A stretch of DNA of 20,791 nt from Chloroflexota bacterium (GCA_013813905.1 JACCQX010000177.1:1-20791); one strand, 5' to 3'; counted from the first letter of the stretch, positions 7,602 through 15,480 are shown. Numbers and translations are program-made. The notes: a model not told the origin generated them from the letters alone.

Positions 7602-8551
7602 GCACAGAGGCGTCGCCGGAGGTGGCGCGGCTGGACGACCGGACGGTAGCGCCGCTCGTGCCACACCGGGATGGGCGCTCCCACAAGGGCAGCCATGGCA
7701 CCCTCATCATCGTCGCGGGCTCGATCGACCACCTGGGGGCGGCGCTCCTGGCCACCGAAGCGGCCGTCCGTGCGGGGAGCGGCCTGGTGTGCCTGGCGCT
7801 GCCTGCCTCCCTCCAGCCGCTGGCGGCAGGTCGGGTGCCCGAGGCGGTGACCATGGGTCTGCCCGAGCGGGTCCTCTGGGAGGTCGAGCCACGGGCCGCC
7901 GCGCAGGCCATCCTAGGCCGCTCCCCCGACGCACTGCTCCTGGGGCCCGGGCTGCGGCCAGGCGAGGCCACCGCGGCGTTGGTAATGGCTCTCCTTCGCG
8001 AGGACGGCGCCCCGGCGGTGGTCGACGCGGAGGCTCTCAACGTCCTTGCCGCCGCAGGCGAATGGTGGACCGCCGTGGTCCGACGCGCTGTCCTGACGCC
8101 GCATCCTGGTGAGTTCGCGCGACTCGACGGATCGCCGGTCGGCCCGGCTGATCACGAGCGGGCGGCGCGGGTCGACGCGGCCGCCAGGCGCTGGGGTCGG
8201 GTGGTCGTGCTGAAGGGTGCCGGCACCGTCATCGCCGCGGGAGATGGGCGCGTGGCACGGGCACCGTTCGAGAACCCGGCCCTGGCCAGCGCCGGCACGG
8301 GCGATGTCCTGGCCGGGACCATAGCAGCGCTGCTGGCCCAGGGGCTGGAGCCCTGGGATGCGGCTCGCCTGGGCGTCTACCTCCATGGCGTGGCCGCCGA
8401 GCGCGCCAGCGAGCGACTGGGCGACGCCGGCCTCATGGCCTCGGACCTGCCGCTTCTCATCGCACGTGCCCGGCACGATCTGGGCCGGGCCACGGGCGGC
8501 GGGCGGGGCGATCGGCGCCTGGGCTTCGGCGAGCGATCGCGCTCCGCCTGA
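7598..8551 (+). CDS. nnrD: ADP-dependent NAD(P)H-hydrate dehydratase (single domain)
   Basis: Repairs hydrated, inactive NADHX and NADPHX back to NAD(P)H using ADP. The 317-residue protein is the ribokinase-like C-terminal domain only; the NAD(P)HX epimerase domain that is often fused in front is absent, and no epimerase gene is seen nearby. Supporting motifs are GSHGTLIIVAGS (31-42), AAVRAGSGLVCLALP (55-69), LLLGPGLR (113-120), LTPHPGEFARL (167-177), and the signature NPALASAGTGDVLAG (226-240) with catalytic Asp236. The ATG overlaps the acpS stop (ATGA) and the stop shares one base with the alr start (TGATG). About 20 C-terminal residues rich in Gly and Arg are non-conserved. Confidence 0.94.
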   Translation: MSTEASPEVARLDDRTVAPLVPHRDGRSHKGSHGTLIIVAGSIDHLGAALLATEAAVRAGSGLVCLALPASLQPLAAGRVPEAVTMGLPERVLWEVEPRAAAQAILGRSPDALLLGPGLRPGEATAALVMALLREDGAPAVVDAEALNVLAAAGEWWTAVVRRAVLTPHPGEFARLDGSPVGPADHERAARVDAAARRWGRVVVLKGAGTVIAAGDGRVARAPFENPALASAGTGDVLAGTIAALLAQGLEPWDAARLGVYLHGVAAERASERLGDAGLMASDLPLLIARARHDLGRATGGGRGDRRLGFGERSRSA

Positions 8552-9894
8552 TGGACGATCCGGTCCGTCCGTCGGTCGACGAGCGGCTGCGCCGCGCGGG
8601 CCTGCCCGGGCTGCCCCGCAGCGCCTGGCTGGAGATCGACCAGGACGCCCTCACGGACAACCTGCGGGCCGTCCGGGGACTGGTCGGTCCGGACGTGGAG
8701 GTGTCCGCGGTCGTGAAGGCCGATGGGTACGGGCACGGGCTGGAGGTGGCGGCGCGAACGTTTGCGGCGGCCGGTGCCACGCGGCTGTGCGTGGCCACGC
8801 TCGACGAGGCGTTGGCGCTGCGCCGGGCCGGCGTCCGCGCGCCGGTGCTGATCCTCTTCGCGATCCCCGCCGCGGAGGTGCGGATGGCGGTGGCCGAGGG
8901 CTTCGAGCTGGTCGCCGCGGATCCTCATTCGGCTCTGGGCATCCTCGCCGCCTGGCGTCGCGCACCCGAGGCTGCTTCGGCCGGCAGCCGTGGACTGGCG
9001 CTTCACCTGGAGGTGGAGACCGGCCTCACGCGCGCCGGCATCATCCTCGAGGGGGTCGCGGACGTGGCCGGGGCGATCAGTGACACGCTGGGCGCGAGGC
9101 TGGCCGGGATCTGGTCGCACCTGGCCAGCGCGGAGAGACCCGACACGTCGGCGGAACAGGAGCGCGTACTGCTGGCCGCGGCGGAGGCCCTGCGGGCGGC
9201 GGGCATCCCGCCACCGTCGGTGCATCTCGCGGCGAGCGGCGGTCTGTTCGCCGGCACCAGCCCTCATCACGGCATGGTGCGGCCAGGCCTATGCCTCTAC
9301 GGGGAGCTCGCGGACGAGCTGCCGATCAGCGCGGCTGCCCGGGGCGCGGCCTCGGCCCTGCGTCCGGCCATGACCCTCAAGGCGCGCGCGCTGCGCATCC
9401 TGGAGGTGCCTACCGGCACGGCCGTGGGGTACGGTGGGCGATGGCGCGCCGAGCGTCCCTCGCGCATCGCCACGCTGCCCGTGGGGTACGGTGACGGCTG
9501 GATCCGCGGTTACCAGCCCGGCGCGTCTGCGCTGGTCCAGGGCCGGCGCGTGCCCTTGGCGGGCACCATCGCCATGGACGCCCTGGCGGTGGACGTGACC
9601 GACGTGCCGGGCGTCGGCCTGGAGGATGAGTTCGTGCTGCTGGGTAGCCAAGGCGAGGCGTGCCTCAGCGCCAGGGAACTGGCGCTACGACGCGACACCA
9701 TCGCCTGGGAGGTGCTCGTCGGTATGGCCCACCGCCTGCCCCGGGTGTACCATTCCGGCCGAGAGGTAACGGGCATCCGAACGTCCGTCGGCGAGGTCCT
9801 GGTCAAGGCGGACCCCCAGGTCCGAGCGGCCCGCCGGCCCGAGCGGGACGGCTTCCGATCGCGACGAGAAGATGATGAAGGGTGGGCTGAATGA
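8551..9894 (+). CDS. alr: Alanine racemase
   Basis: PLP enzyme interconverting L- and D-alanine, supplying D-Ala for peptidoglycan. The 447-residue product has the PLP lysine Lys56 in VVKADGYGHG, ASGGLF in the barrel, and the PLP-site segment MVRPGLCLYG. The second catalytic residue Tyr294 lies in TAVGYGGRW, followed by LPVGYGDGW, AMDALAVDVT and IAWEVLVGMAHRLPRVY. Typical alanine racemases stop close to RxPRVY at 370-390 residues. Here there are about 20 extra N-terminal residues and about 55 extra C-terminal, charged residues of unknown role. The ATG shares a base with the nnrD stop. Confidence 0.96.
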   Translation: MDDPVRPSVDERLRRAGLPGLPRSAWLEIDQDALTDNLRAVRGLVGPDVEVSAVVKADGYGHGLEVAARTFAAAGATRLCVATLDEALALRRAGVRAPVLILFAIPAAEVRMAVAEGFELVAADPHSALGILAAWRRAPEAASAGSRGLALHLEVETGLTRAGIILEGVADVAGAISDTLGARLAGIWSHLASAERPDTSAEQERVLLAAAEALRAAGIPPPSVHLAASGGLFAGTSPHHGMVRPGLCLYGELADELPISAAARGAASALRPAMTLKARALRILEVPTGTAVGYGGRWRAERPSRIATLPVGYGDGWIRGYQPGASALVQGRRVPLAGTIAMDALAVDVTDVPGVGLEDEFVLLGSQGEACLSARELALRRDTIAWEVLVGMAHRLPRVYHSGREVTGIRTSVGEVLVKADPQVRAARRPERDGFRSRREDDEGWAE

Positions 9895-9910
9895 GGCTGG
9901 ACGTGCGTTC

Positions 9911-10201
9911 ATGACAGGTTCCCGGGGGCTGGAGCCCGAGCTGCGCGAAGAGGTCGTCGAGTTCGTCGCCCGCGAGATCCAGGTGCGCGGACTGACCGGG
10001 TCCGCCGTGATGTTCCTGGAGGCCAGCCGCCCGTACCGACCGCTGGGCAGCCAGGCGATGCTCTTCTTCGACCCCGTGTTGCGCGACCTCTTCGGCGGCG
10101 ACATGGCGGAGCTTCAGCGCGTGCTCGCCGACGAGGCGGGCATCGAGCGACTGATCGAGCGGCTCGAGGAGATCGACGAAGAACCCGGCTTCGACGCCTG
10201 A
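9911..10201 (+). CDS. Small conserved-looking protein of unknown function
   Basis: A 96-residue acidic, soluble protein between alr and tsaE that I cannot assign to a named family. It begins with a predicted helix (LEPELREEVVEFVAREIQVRGL). A more hydrophobic middle follows (VMFLEASRPYRPLGSQAMLFFDPVL), and it ends in an acidic helix (LIERLEEIDEEPG). The middle segment, a Leu-Glu-Ser/Ala-x-(K/R)-Pro step followed by GSQA and a hydrophobic stretch, looks constrained rather than random. No catalytic motif, metal site or membrane span is clear. ATG 9911 was chosen because codons between the alternative ATG at 9872 and 9911 have poor third-position GC and would overlap alr. Its location suggests co-transcription with its neighbours. 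Confidence 0.75.
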   Translation: MTGSRGLEPELREEVVEFVAREIQVRGLTGSAVMFLEASRPYRPLGSQAMLFFDPVLRDLFGGDMAELQRVLADEAGIERLIERLEEIDEEPGFDA

Positions 10202-10217
10202 GCCTGCCGCCCGTCTC

Positions 10218-10727
10218 GTGACCACGCAGGCTCGCGCCGTGTCGGTCGGCACGGCCAGCGCCGACGAGACGCGTCAGCTCGCCGCCGAGCTGGCCGGCGT
10301 GGCCGCGGCAGGCGACCGCATCGCGCTCATCGGGCCGTTGGGTGCGGGCAAGACGCAGTTCGCCAAGGGCTTCGCCCGGGGCCTGGGCATCGCCGACGTG
10401 GTGAACAGTCCGAGCTTCACGCTGATGGCCGAGTACGCCGGGCGGCTGTCCCTCTTCCATCAGGATCTCTATCGGCTGGGCGGGGCCGCGGAGGCCCTGG
10501 CGGGCGGCCTCCTGGACGAGCGCCAGGAGGCCGGCATCACGCTGACCGAATGGGCCGATCGCCTTGAGCCGGGCCTGGATCCGGACCGGCTCGCCGTGCG
10601 TTTCGTGGTAGGTCCCGATGAGGAGCGCCGGATCGAGATATCCACGGCCGATCCGGAGCGCCACGCCCGCTACCTCTTGAAGGCGGCGGCGTGGGCGGCC
10701 CGGGGCGGCGCCGGTGGCGGCTCATGA
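10218..10727 (+). CDS. tsaE: tRNA t6A threonylcarbamoyladenosine synthesis ATPase
   Basis: P-loop ATPase that works with TsaB and TsaD to transfer threonylcarbamoyl to A37 of ANN-decoding tRNAs. The 169-residue product carries the Walker A motif GPLGAGKT (39-46), followed by the family segments VNSPSFTLM (62-70), HQDLYRL (81-87) and TEWADRL (110-116). Length is normal for the family. The GTG start, 16 bases after the small upstream gene, has no visible Shine-Dalgarno sequence. The stop overlaps the tsaB ATG (ATGA). TsaC/Sua5, which makes the threonylcarbamoyl-AMP donor, is not in this window. Confidence 0.95.
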   Translation: MTTQARAVSVGTASADETRQLAAELAGVAAAGDRIALIGPLGAGKTQFAKGFARGLGIADVVNSPSFTLMAEYAGRLSLFHQDLYRLGGAAEALAGGLLDERQEAGITLTEWADRLEPGLDPDRLAVRFVVGPDEERRIEISTADPERHARYLLKAAAWAARGGAGGGS

Positions 10728-11458
10728 CCGCGTACGTCGGTCCGTTGCTGGCCATCGACACCGCCACGCGGCGCACCTCCGTGGCGCTGGGCGACGAGAG
10801 TGGCCTCCGCGGTCTGCGCAGCGTGGACCGAGAGGCGGCTGATCTGCTCGGCCTGGTCGCGGCGCTGCTCGCCGAGGCCGGCCTCGGACGCGGTTCGCTG
10901 CGCGGCATCGTGGTGGGCACCGGTCCCGGCAGCTTCACCGGCCTGCGTATCGGGCTGGCCACGGCCAAGACCCTGGCCTATGCGCTCACCATCCCGCTGC
11001 TCGGCATACCCACCGTCGAGGCGCTGGCCCGCGCCGCAGCGCGGCACTCGCAGGGGGCCGGCCGCGGGAAGCAGACCGAGGGCATCGACGACTCGATCCA
11101 GGTGGTCCTGGCCGCGGGTGCTCGGGACCACTATCTCGCCCATGTGGAGGATCCGGCTGGTGCGGCACGTCTGAGCGGTCCGGTGCAGCTCCTCACGCCG
11201 GGCGCCTCACTATCCGAGGCTGTGGGCAGCCAGCCGGTCGTGAGCGTGGAGGCGTCCTCGACCTCCCTCGGCCCGGAAGCAGCGGCGTGGGGACAGGCCG
11301 CCCTCGACGGACTGGCCGAGGCGCTTCTCGCTCTGGGTGGCGAGCGTCTCTCGACGGGTGAGCGCTCGGACCCGCCTAGCCTCGTGCCGGAGTACGTCGC
11401 TCTGCCGCGAGGCATCGCGGCGACAGCTGGTGAGACGTGGTCGCCCGACCTCCGGTAG
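10724..11458 (+). CDS. tsaB: tRNA t6A modification protein TsaB
   Basis: Catalytically inactive ASKHA-fold partner that binds TsaD and TsaE in the t6A complex. The product from ATG 10724 has 244 residues. It opens with LLAIDTATRRTSVALGD, the N-terminal beta-hairpin of the ASKHA fold, and contains the family signature GTGPGSFTGLRIGLATAKTL at about residues 65-84. The C-terminal half is poorly conserved, as usual. The frame is open upstream to GTG 10691, but the ATG overlapping the tsaE stop by four bases starts at the expected place relative to the conserved core, so it is preferred. The tail overlaps rimI by 22 bases. Confidence 0.94.
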   Translation: MTAYVGPLLAIDTATRRTSVALGDESGLRGLRSVDREAADLLGLVAALLAEAGLGRGSLRGIVVGTGPGSFTGLRIGLATAKTLAYALTIPLLGIPTVEALARAAARHSQGAGRGKQTEGIDDSIQVVLAAGARDHYLAHVEDPAGAARLSGPVQLLTPGASLSEAVGSQPVVSVEASSTSLGPEAAAWGQAALDGLAEALLALGGERLSTGERSDPPSLVPEYVALPRGIAATAGETWSPDLR

Positions 11459-12009
11459 CGCTGCGGGTGCGCGCCATGACCGTGGCGGACATCGCCGATG
11501 TCCACGAGATCGAGCGCGCCTCATTCCCAGTGCCCTGGCCTGCCTACGCCTTTCGCCAGGAGCTGGAGATGAACCGCCTGGCGCGATATCTGCTGGTCAA
11601 GGCGGGTGGCGAGACCGTGGCCTACGGTGGCATCTGGCTCATGGTCGACGAGGCGCACGTGACCACCTTCGCGGTGCTGCCATCGTGGCGCCGGCAAGGC
11701 ATCGGCGGCTTCCTCCTGCGGGAGATGCTGCGTGTCGCGCATGACGTGGGCGCGTCCGTGGCGACCCTGGAGGTGCGTCTCTCCAACGAGGCCGCGCGTG
11801 GCCTCTATGCGCGCTTCGGTTTCCGCCCCGTGGGCATCCGTCCGCGCTACTACTCGGACAACGGCGAGGACGCGCTGATCATGACCACGGACCGCCTCGA
11901 CTCTCGGGAGATGCAGGATCGGCTGAGGGTGCTGGCCAGCCACTACGGGTCGCTTCCGTCAGCACAGGACCTCGAGCGCGATCAAGACCCAGCCGAGCCC
12001 GCGCTGTGA
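11437..12009 (+). CDS. rimI: Ribosomal protein S18 alanine N-acetyltransferase (GNAT)
   Basis: GNAT enzyme using acetyl-CoA; in other bacteria RimI acetylates the N-terminal Ala of ribosomal protein S18. The 190-residue product begins with VRAMTVADIADVHEIERASF, has the acetyl-CoA loop RRQGIGGFLL (85-94), and LEVRLSNEAARGLYARFGF (111-129), then RYYSDNGEDALIM, which is characteristic of RimI rather than generic GNATs. About 40 residues past the GNAT core are non-conserved. The GTG at 11437 overlaps tsaB by 22 bases; GTG 11467 or ATG 11476 are alternatives but would cut into the first strand. Its position between tsaB and tsaD is the standard arrangement. The stop overlaps the tsaD GTG (GTGA). 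Confidence 0.92.
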   Translation: MVARPPVALRVRAMTVADIADVHEIERASFPVPWPAYAFRQELEMNRLARYLLVKAGGETVAYGGIWLMVDEAHVTTFAVLPSWRRQGIGGFLLREMLRVAHDVGASVATLEVRLSNEAARGLYARFGFRPVGIRPRYYSDNGEDALIMTTDRLDSREMQDRLRVLASHYGSLPSAQDLERDQDPAEPAL

Positions 12010-13073
12010 GCAGCGGCATCCTGGCCATCGAGACCTCCTGCGATGAGACGGCGGTCGCCGTCGTGGAGGCCGGGAGCCGGATCCTGGGCAACGTCGTCGC
12101 CAGCCAGGTGGCGCTCCACGCCGATACGGGCGGCATCGTCCCGGAGGTGGCCGCGCGGGCGCATCTGCGCTGGATGCTGCCGGTGCTCGAGGAAGCGCGC
12201 TTCCGAGCCGGCATCGAGCGCTGGTCGGACCTGGACGCCATCGCCGTCACGGAGGGCCCGGGCCTGGCCGGCTCGCTGCTCGTGGGGATCACCATGGCCA
12301 AGACCCTGGCCTGGGTCACGGACCTGCCGCTGGTGCCCGTCAACCATCTGGAGGGTCACATCTACGCCGCCTGGTTGCACGATCCGGAGGACCCCGTGCG
12401 ATCCATGCCCGAGTTCCCGCTGGTGGCCATGGTCGTCAGCGGCGGCCACACGTTCCTGGTGGAGATGCATGACCACCTGCGGTACCGGCTGCTCGGCCAG
12501 ACTGTCGATGACGCCGCAGGCGAGGCCTTCGACAAGGTGGGACGTCTACTGGGCCTGCCGTATCCCGGCGGACCGGCCATCATGCGCGCAGCATCGGGAG
12601 CCACCGCTCACGACCGTCGCTTCCCCAGGGCCTGGCTGGGCGACAGCGACGATTTCAGCTTCAGCGGTCTCAAGACCGCCGCGCGTCGGGCTGTCAGCGA
12701 AGCTCTGGGTCAGCCCGAGAGTGAGCGCGGCGAGCCGGATGGCAGCCGCTTGCCGCGGGAGGCCGTGGCCGAGCTGGCCTGGGCCTTCCAGGACTCGGTC
12801 GTGGAGGTGCTGGCCACCAAGACCCTGCGCGCGGCAGAGCGGAGCGGGGCGCGCAGCATCGTGCTCGGCGGCGGCGTCGCGGCCAACGCCGTGCTGCGTG
12901 AGCGCTTGGCCCAGGGTGCCGCGGCACGCGGCATCCCACTGGTGGTGCCACGGCCCGCGCTGTGTACCGACAACGCCGCGATGATCGGTGCGGCCGCCTG
13001 GCATCGTCTGCGCTCCGGAGCACGCGCGGGCTCCCAGCTGGATGCTCGACCTTCCTTGAAGCTGGCGGTCTGA
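12006..13073 (+). CDS. tsaD: tRNA N6-adenosine threonylcarbamoyltransferase
   Basis: Catalytic subunit of the t6A complex, transferring threonylcarbamoyl to A37 of tRNA. The 355-residue ASKHA-fold protein starts GILAIETSCDETAVAVVE and has GGIVPEVAARAH. The metal-binding pair is His114 and His118 in NHLEGHIYA, followed by VVSGGHTFLV and DDAAGEAFDKVGRLLGLPYPGGP. LGGGVAANAVLRERL comes later, and the third metal ligand is Asp322 in CTDNAAMIG. All expected motifs are intact. GTG 12006 overlaps the rimI stop and the gene ends in TGATG shared with rsmA. Confidence 0.97.
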   Translation: MSSGILAIETSCDETAVAVVEAGSRILGNVVASQVALHADTGGIVPEVAARAHLRWMLPVLEEARFRAGIERWSDLDAIAVTEGPGLAGSLLVGITMAKTLAWVTDLPLVPVNHLEGHIYAAWLHDPEDPVRSMPEFPLVAMVVSGGHTFLVEMHDHLRYRLLGQTVDDAAGEAFDKVGRLLGLPYPGGPAIMRAASGATAHDRRFPRAWLGDSDDFSFSGLKTAARRAVSEALGQPESERGEPDGSRLPREAVAELAWAFQDSVVEVLATKTLRAAERSGARSIVLGGGVAANAVLRERLAQGAAARGIPLVVPRPALCTDNAAMIGAAAWHRLRSGARAGSQLDARPSLKLAV

Positions 13074-13972
13074 TGCCCGAGGCTGACCGGGCGCCCGCTC
13101 CGGAGGCGCCGGACCCGGGAGCGGACGTCCTGGACGCGCGTTACCTGGGGGCGGAGGGCGTCGAGCGCTACCTGCGTCGCCACGGCCTGGGCGCCACGAA
13201 GCGCTACAGCCAGAACCACCTGGTGGACAGCGAGGTGCTGGAGGCGATCGTGGAGGTGTCCGCTCCACAGGGTCGATCGATCCTGGAGATCGGTCCCGGC
13301 ATCGGCATCCTCACCGGGGCCCTGCTGTCCGCAGGCGCGGCGCGCGTCAGCGCGGTGGAGGTGGATCGTCGCCTGGCGGGACACCTGCGGGAGCGGTTCG
13401 GGTCCGATCCTCGCTTCGTGCTCACGGAGACCGACGTCCTTGATGCCGACGTGGCCAGCCTCGTCGAGCGACCCTATGACCTGGTGGCCAATCTGCCGTA
13501 CCACATCACGAGCCCCGTCCTGCACCAGGCCCTGGGCCAGGAACCGCGTCCGGAACGCTTCGTGCTGATGCTCCAGCGGGAGGTCGCGGAGCGCATCACC
13601 TCCCCGCCTGGCGCCCTGAGCTACCTGTCCGTGTTCGTCCAGTACCACGCGGACGTGTCGCTGCTACGAACCGTGCCCGCTTCCGCCTTCGAGCCGGCGC
13701 CCCAGGTGGAGTCGGCCGTGGTGGTCGGCAGGGTGCGACCGCGCCGGCTCGGGCAAGTCGAGGAAGAGGAGCTGTGGCGGCTGGTCCAGGCGGGTTTCCG
13801 TGAGCGGCGCAAGATGATCCACAACGTGCTCCTTCGTCAGCTGCCGCTGGCGGGCCGGGAGCGCATCACTGCGGCGCTGGCCACCGTCGGCATCGCGCCC
13901 GACCGCCGGCCGCAGACCGTGTCGGTGGACGAGTGGCTGGCTCTTGCGGTGGCCATGGGGCCGCTGCCTTGA
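13073..13972 (+). CDS. rsmA: 16S rRNA adenine dimethyltransferase (KsgA)
   Basis: Dimethylates two adjacent adenosines in the 3'-terminal helix of 16S rRNA during late 30S maturation. From ATG 13073 the product has 299 residues. It has the SAM-binding motif EIGPGIGILTG (72-82), the acidic ribose-binding residue in SAVEVD (93-98) and the catalytic NLPY (140-143) followed by HITSP. The C-terminal helical domain contains FRERRKMIHNVL, the usual KsgA RKxxxN region. QNHLVD replaces the commoner QNFL. About 35 N-terminal residues precede the conserved part and are Pro/Ala-rich. The frame extends upstream inside tsaD, but the TGATG junction makes 13073 the natural start. Confidence 0.95.
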   Translation: MPEADRAPAPEAPDPGADVLDARYLGAEGVERYLRRHGLGATKRYSQNHLVDSEVLEAIVEVSAPQGRSILEIGPGIGILTGALLSAGAARVSAVEVDRRLAGHLRERFGSDPRFVLTETDVLDADVASLVERPYDLVANLPYHITSPVLHQALGQEPRPERFVLMLQREVAERITSPPGALSYLSVFVQYHADVSLLRTVPASAFEPAPQVESAVVVGRVRPRRLGQVEEEELWRLVQAGFRERRKMIHNVLLRQLPLAGRERITAALATVGIAPDRRPQTVSVDEWLALAVAMGPLP

Positions 13973-13991
13973 GCCAGGCCTGCCCGGGGTG

Positions 13992-14930
13992 ATGCGCCTC
14001 GAGGCACGGCCCCGAGCCAAGGTGAACCTGGCCCTCGCCGTGACCGGTCGCCGGGCGGACGGGTACCATGAGCTGTCTTCGGTGTTCCTGCGTGTGGGGC
14101 TGTCAGACCGTCTCTCGGTGCGGCCGGCGGAGTCCACACTCCGCGGCGATCGCCTGCGCATCAGCGGTGCTGACGACCTGACCGTGCCAGACAATCTGGT
14201 CCTGCGCGCGGTCCGGCTTCTGCGGGCCGAGGCCGAACGATCGCTGCCGCCACTGGACCTGGAGCTGGAGAAACGGATCCCGCTGGCGGCGGGCATGGGC
14301 GGGGGGAGCGCTGACGCGGCGGCAGCTCTGAGCCTCGCCGCAGGCATCTGGGAACTCGCCCTCTCACCGGAGCGGGAGGGAGCCCTGTCGCTGGCGCTCG
14401 GTGCTGACGTACCGTTCTTCATGGGCGACCATGCCGCGGCGCTGGTCGAGGGCATCGGCGAGCACCTGGAACCGTTGGCGGACGTCCGGGGAGGGGCCGG
14501 CCTGCTGATCGTGACGCCACCGCTCCAGCTGTCCACTGTCGAGGCGTTCCGCGCCTACGACCGACTTGACCGGTCCGCGTCGGGCGCGGCCGAGACGGTC
14601 GCCCTCCTCGCCCAGGCGATGCGCCGCGGTCTCGACGGACACGGTCTGGCGGCCTGGAGCGATCGTTTGGCGACCGCCAACGATCTCTGGCCTGCCGCGC
14701 TTGCGCTCGAACCGGACCTGGCCCGGCTGCGAAGCGAGCTGGAGGCGAGTCTCGGGCAACGCGTGCTGATGAGCGGCTCGGGCGCCAGCCTGGTGGGTCT
14801 GTATGCTTCGGCGCACGAGGCGGCTGTGGCCGGACGAGGTCTCCTCGCCGCTCTGCCCGATCCGCTGGCAGGAGCGACCATCTTCGCCTGCGACACCATC
14901 GGCCCAGATCCGCGCTGGAGGTATCCGTGA
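13992..14930 (+). CDS. ispE: 4-diphosphocytidyl-2-C-methyl-D-erythritol kinase
   Basis: GHMP kinase that phosphorylates CDP-methylerythritol in the MEP isoprenoid pathway. From ATG 13992 the product has 312 residues. It starts with the catalytic segment PRAKVNLALAV (Lys10) and GRRADGYHELSSVF, which recognises the CDP-ME substrate. The ATP-binding GHMP loop is PLAAGMGGGSADAAAAL (97-113), then LGADVPFFMG (136-145) with catalytic Asp139, and the C-terminal glycine motif LMSGSGASLVGLY. The frame is open to GTG 13944 inside rsmA and GTG 13989 sits just before the chosen ATG; the conserved core begins right after 13992. The gene ends in GTGA shared with ridA. Confidence 0.95.
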   Translation: MRLEARPRAKVNLALAVTGRRADGYHELSSVFLRVGLSDRLSVRPAESTLRGDRLRISGADDLTVPDNLVLRAVRLLRAEAERSLPPLDLELEKRIPLAAGMGGGSADAAAALSLAAGIWELALSPEREGALSLALGADVPFFMGDHAAALVEGIGEHLEPLADVRGGAGLLIVTPPLQLSTVEAFRAYDRLDRSASGAAETVALLAQAMRRGLDGHGLAAWSDRLATANDLWPAALALEPDLARLRSELEASLGQRVLMSGSGASLVGLYASAHEAAVAGRGLLAALPDPLAGATIFACDTIGPDPRWRYP

Positions 14931-15319
14931 CCAAGCGACGCATCGCCACCACGGGCGCACCGGCGGCCCTCGGCCCGTACAGTCAGGCCATCGATACGGG
15001 CGGCCAGATCTTCTGTTCCGGACAGGTGGGCATCGACCCAGCCAGCGGCGAGCTGGTGCCAGGCGGCATCAAGGCCGAGTCGCAGCGGGCGCTGCGCAAC
15101 CTTGGAGCGGTCCTCGATGCGGCCGGCGTGTCCTACGCGGACGTAGTCAAGACCACCGTCTTCCTCCTCGATATCGGTGACTTCGCGCCCTTCAACGCGG
15201 TCTATGCCGACTTCTTTCCCGACCCGCCGCCGGCGCGCTCGACCTTCGCCGTGGCGGCGCTGCCCAAGGGCGCCCGCGTGGAGGTCGAGGCCATCGCCGT
15301 CCGAAGCGGTGCCAACTAG
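14927..15319 (+). CDS. ridA: RidA family 2-iminobutanoate/2-iminopropanoate deaminase
   Basis: Small trimeric enzyme that hydrolyses reactive imines and enamines released by PLP enzymes. The 130-residue product has normal family length and carries GPYSQAIDTGGQIFCSGQVGID, ESQRALRNLGAVLDAAG, DVVKTTVFLLDIGDFAPFNAVYADFF and the catalytic-pocket arginine in PPARSTF. The conserved Glu lies in VEVEAIA at the end. These match the RidA subgroup rather than the inactive Rid paralogues. It is the last gene of the long run, translationally coupled to ispE through GTGA, and is followed by a strong stem-loop. Confidence 0.95.
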   Translation: MTKRRIATTGAPAALGPYSQAIDTGGQIFCSGQVGIDPASGELVPGGIKAESQRALRNLGAVLDAAGVSYADVVKTTVFLLDIGDFAPFNAVYADFFPDPPPARSTFAVAALPKGARVEVEAIAVRSGAN

Positions 15320-15323
15320 GGAG

Positions 15324-15365
15324 GGGTCGGACCGCCAGGCGCAGCGTGCTACGGCGATCCGACCC
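15324..15365 (+). terminator. Stem-loop after ridA, candidate terminator
   Basis: GGGTCGGA (15324-15331) pairs perfectly with TCCGACCC (15358-15365). After a 1x1 mismatch the inner CGCC (15333-15336) pairs with GGCG (15353-15356), leaving a 16-base loop. The hairpin starts five bases after the ridA stop. There is no downstream T-run, so it may be a GC-rich terminator without a U-tract or a 3'-end stabiliser. Confidence 0.55.
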
Positions 15366-15390
15366 GGCGACCCGACCCGGCGACCCGACC
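15361..15390 (+). repeat. 13-bp tandem duplication
   Basis: GACCCGGCGACCC occurs perfectly twice in a row (15361-15373, 15374-15386), followed by four bases of a third copy. It overlaps the 3' arm of the ridA stem-loop. Confidence 0.85.
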
Positions 15391-15407
15391 AGGCGCCGCG
15401 GGGTGCG

Positions 15408-15430
15408 CGTCGTATTCCCGTGACACGGGC
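15408..15430 (+). repeat. Direct repeat copy 1 with palindrome CCCGTGACACGGG
   Basis: A 23-bp element matching copy 2 at 21 of 23 positions. Bases 15417-15429 form a perfect palindrome with 6-bp arms around a central A, as expected of an operator for a dimeric regulator. As RNA it could also fold to a short GC-rich hairpin. Confidence 0.75.
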
Positions 15431-15457
15431 CCTATCCCGTTCTGATACCCAGATCCC

Positions 15458-15480
15458 CGTCATACTCCCGTGACACGGGC
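15458..15480 (+). repeat. Direct repeat copy 2 with palindrome CCCGTGACACGGG
   Basis: Second copy, exactly 50 bp downstream of the first; differences occur only in the AT-rich flank (CGTATT versus CATACT). The palindrome spans 15467-15479. CATACT (15461-15466), immediately before it, weakly resembles a -10 element. Confidence 0.75.

Noticed and set aside
10691..10723. Upstream GTG start for tsaB
   Set aside because: It adds GGPGRRRWR-type sequence before the conserved first strand; ATG 10724 overlaps the tsaE stop in the usual ATGA manner.
12962..13072. Upstream extension of rsmA inside tsaD
   Set aside because: The added 37 residues are the shadow of tsaD codons; the TGATG junction gives a natural start at 13073.
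15408..15480. CRISPR array
   Set aside because: Only two repeat copies, no further repeat-spacer units and no cas genes nearby.
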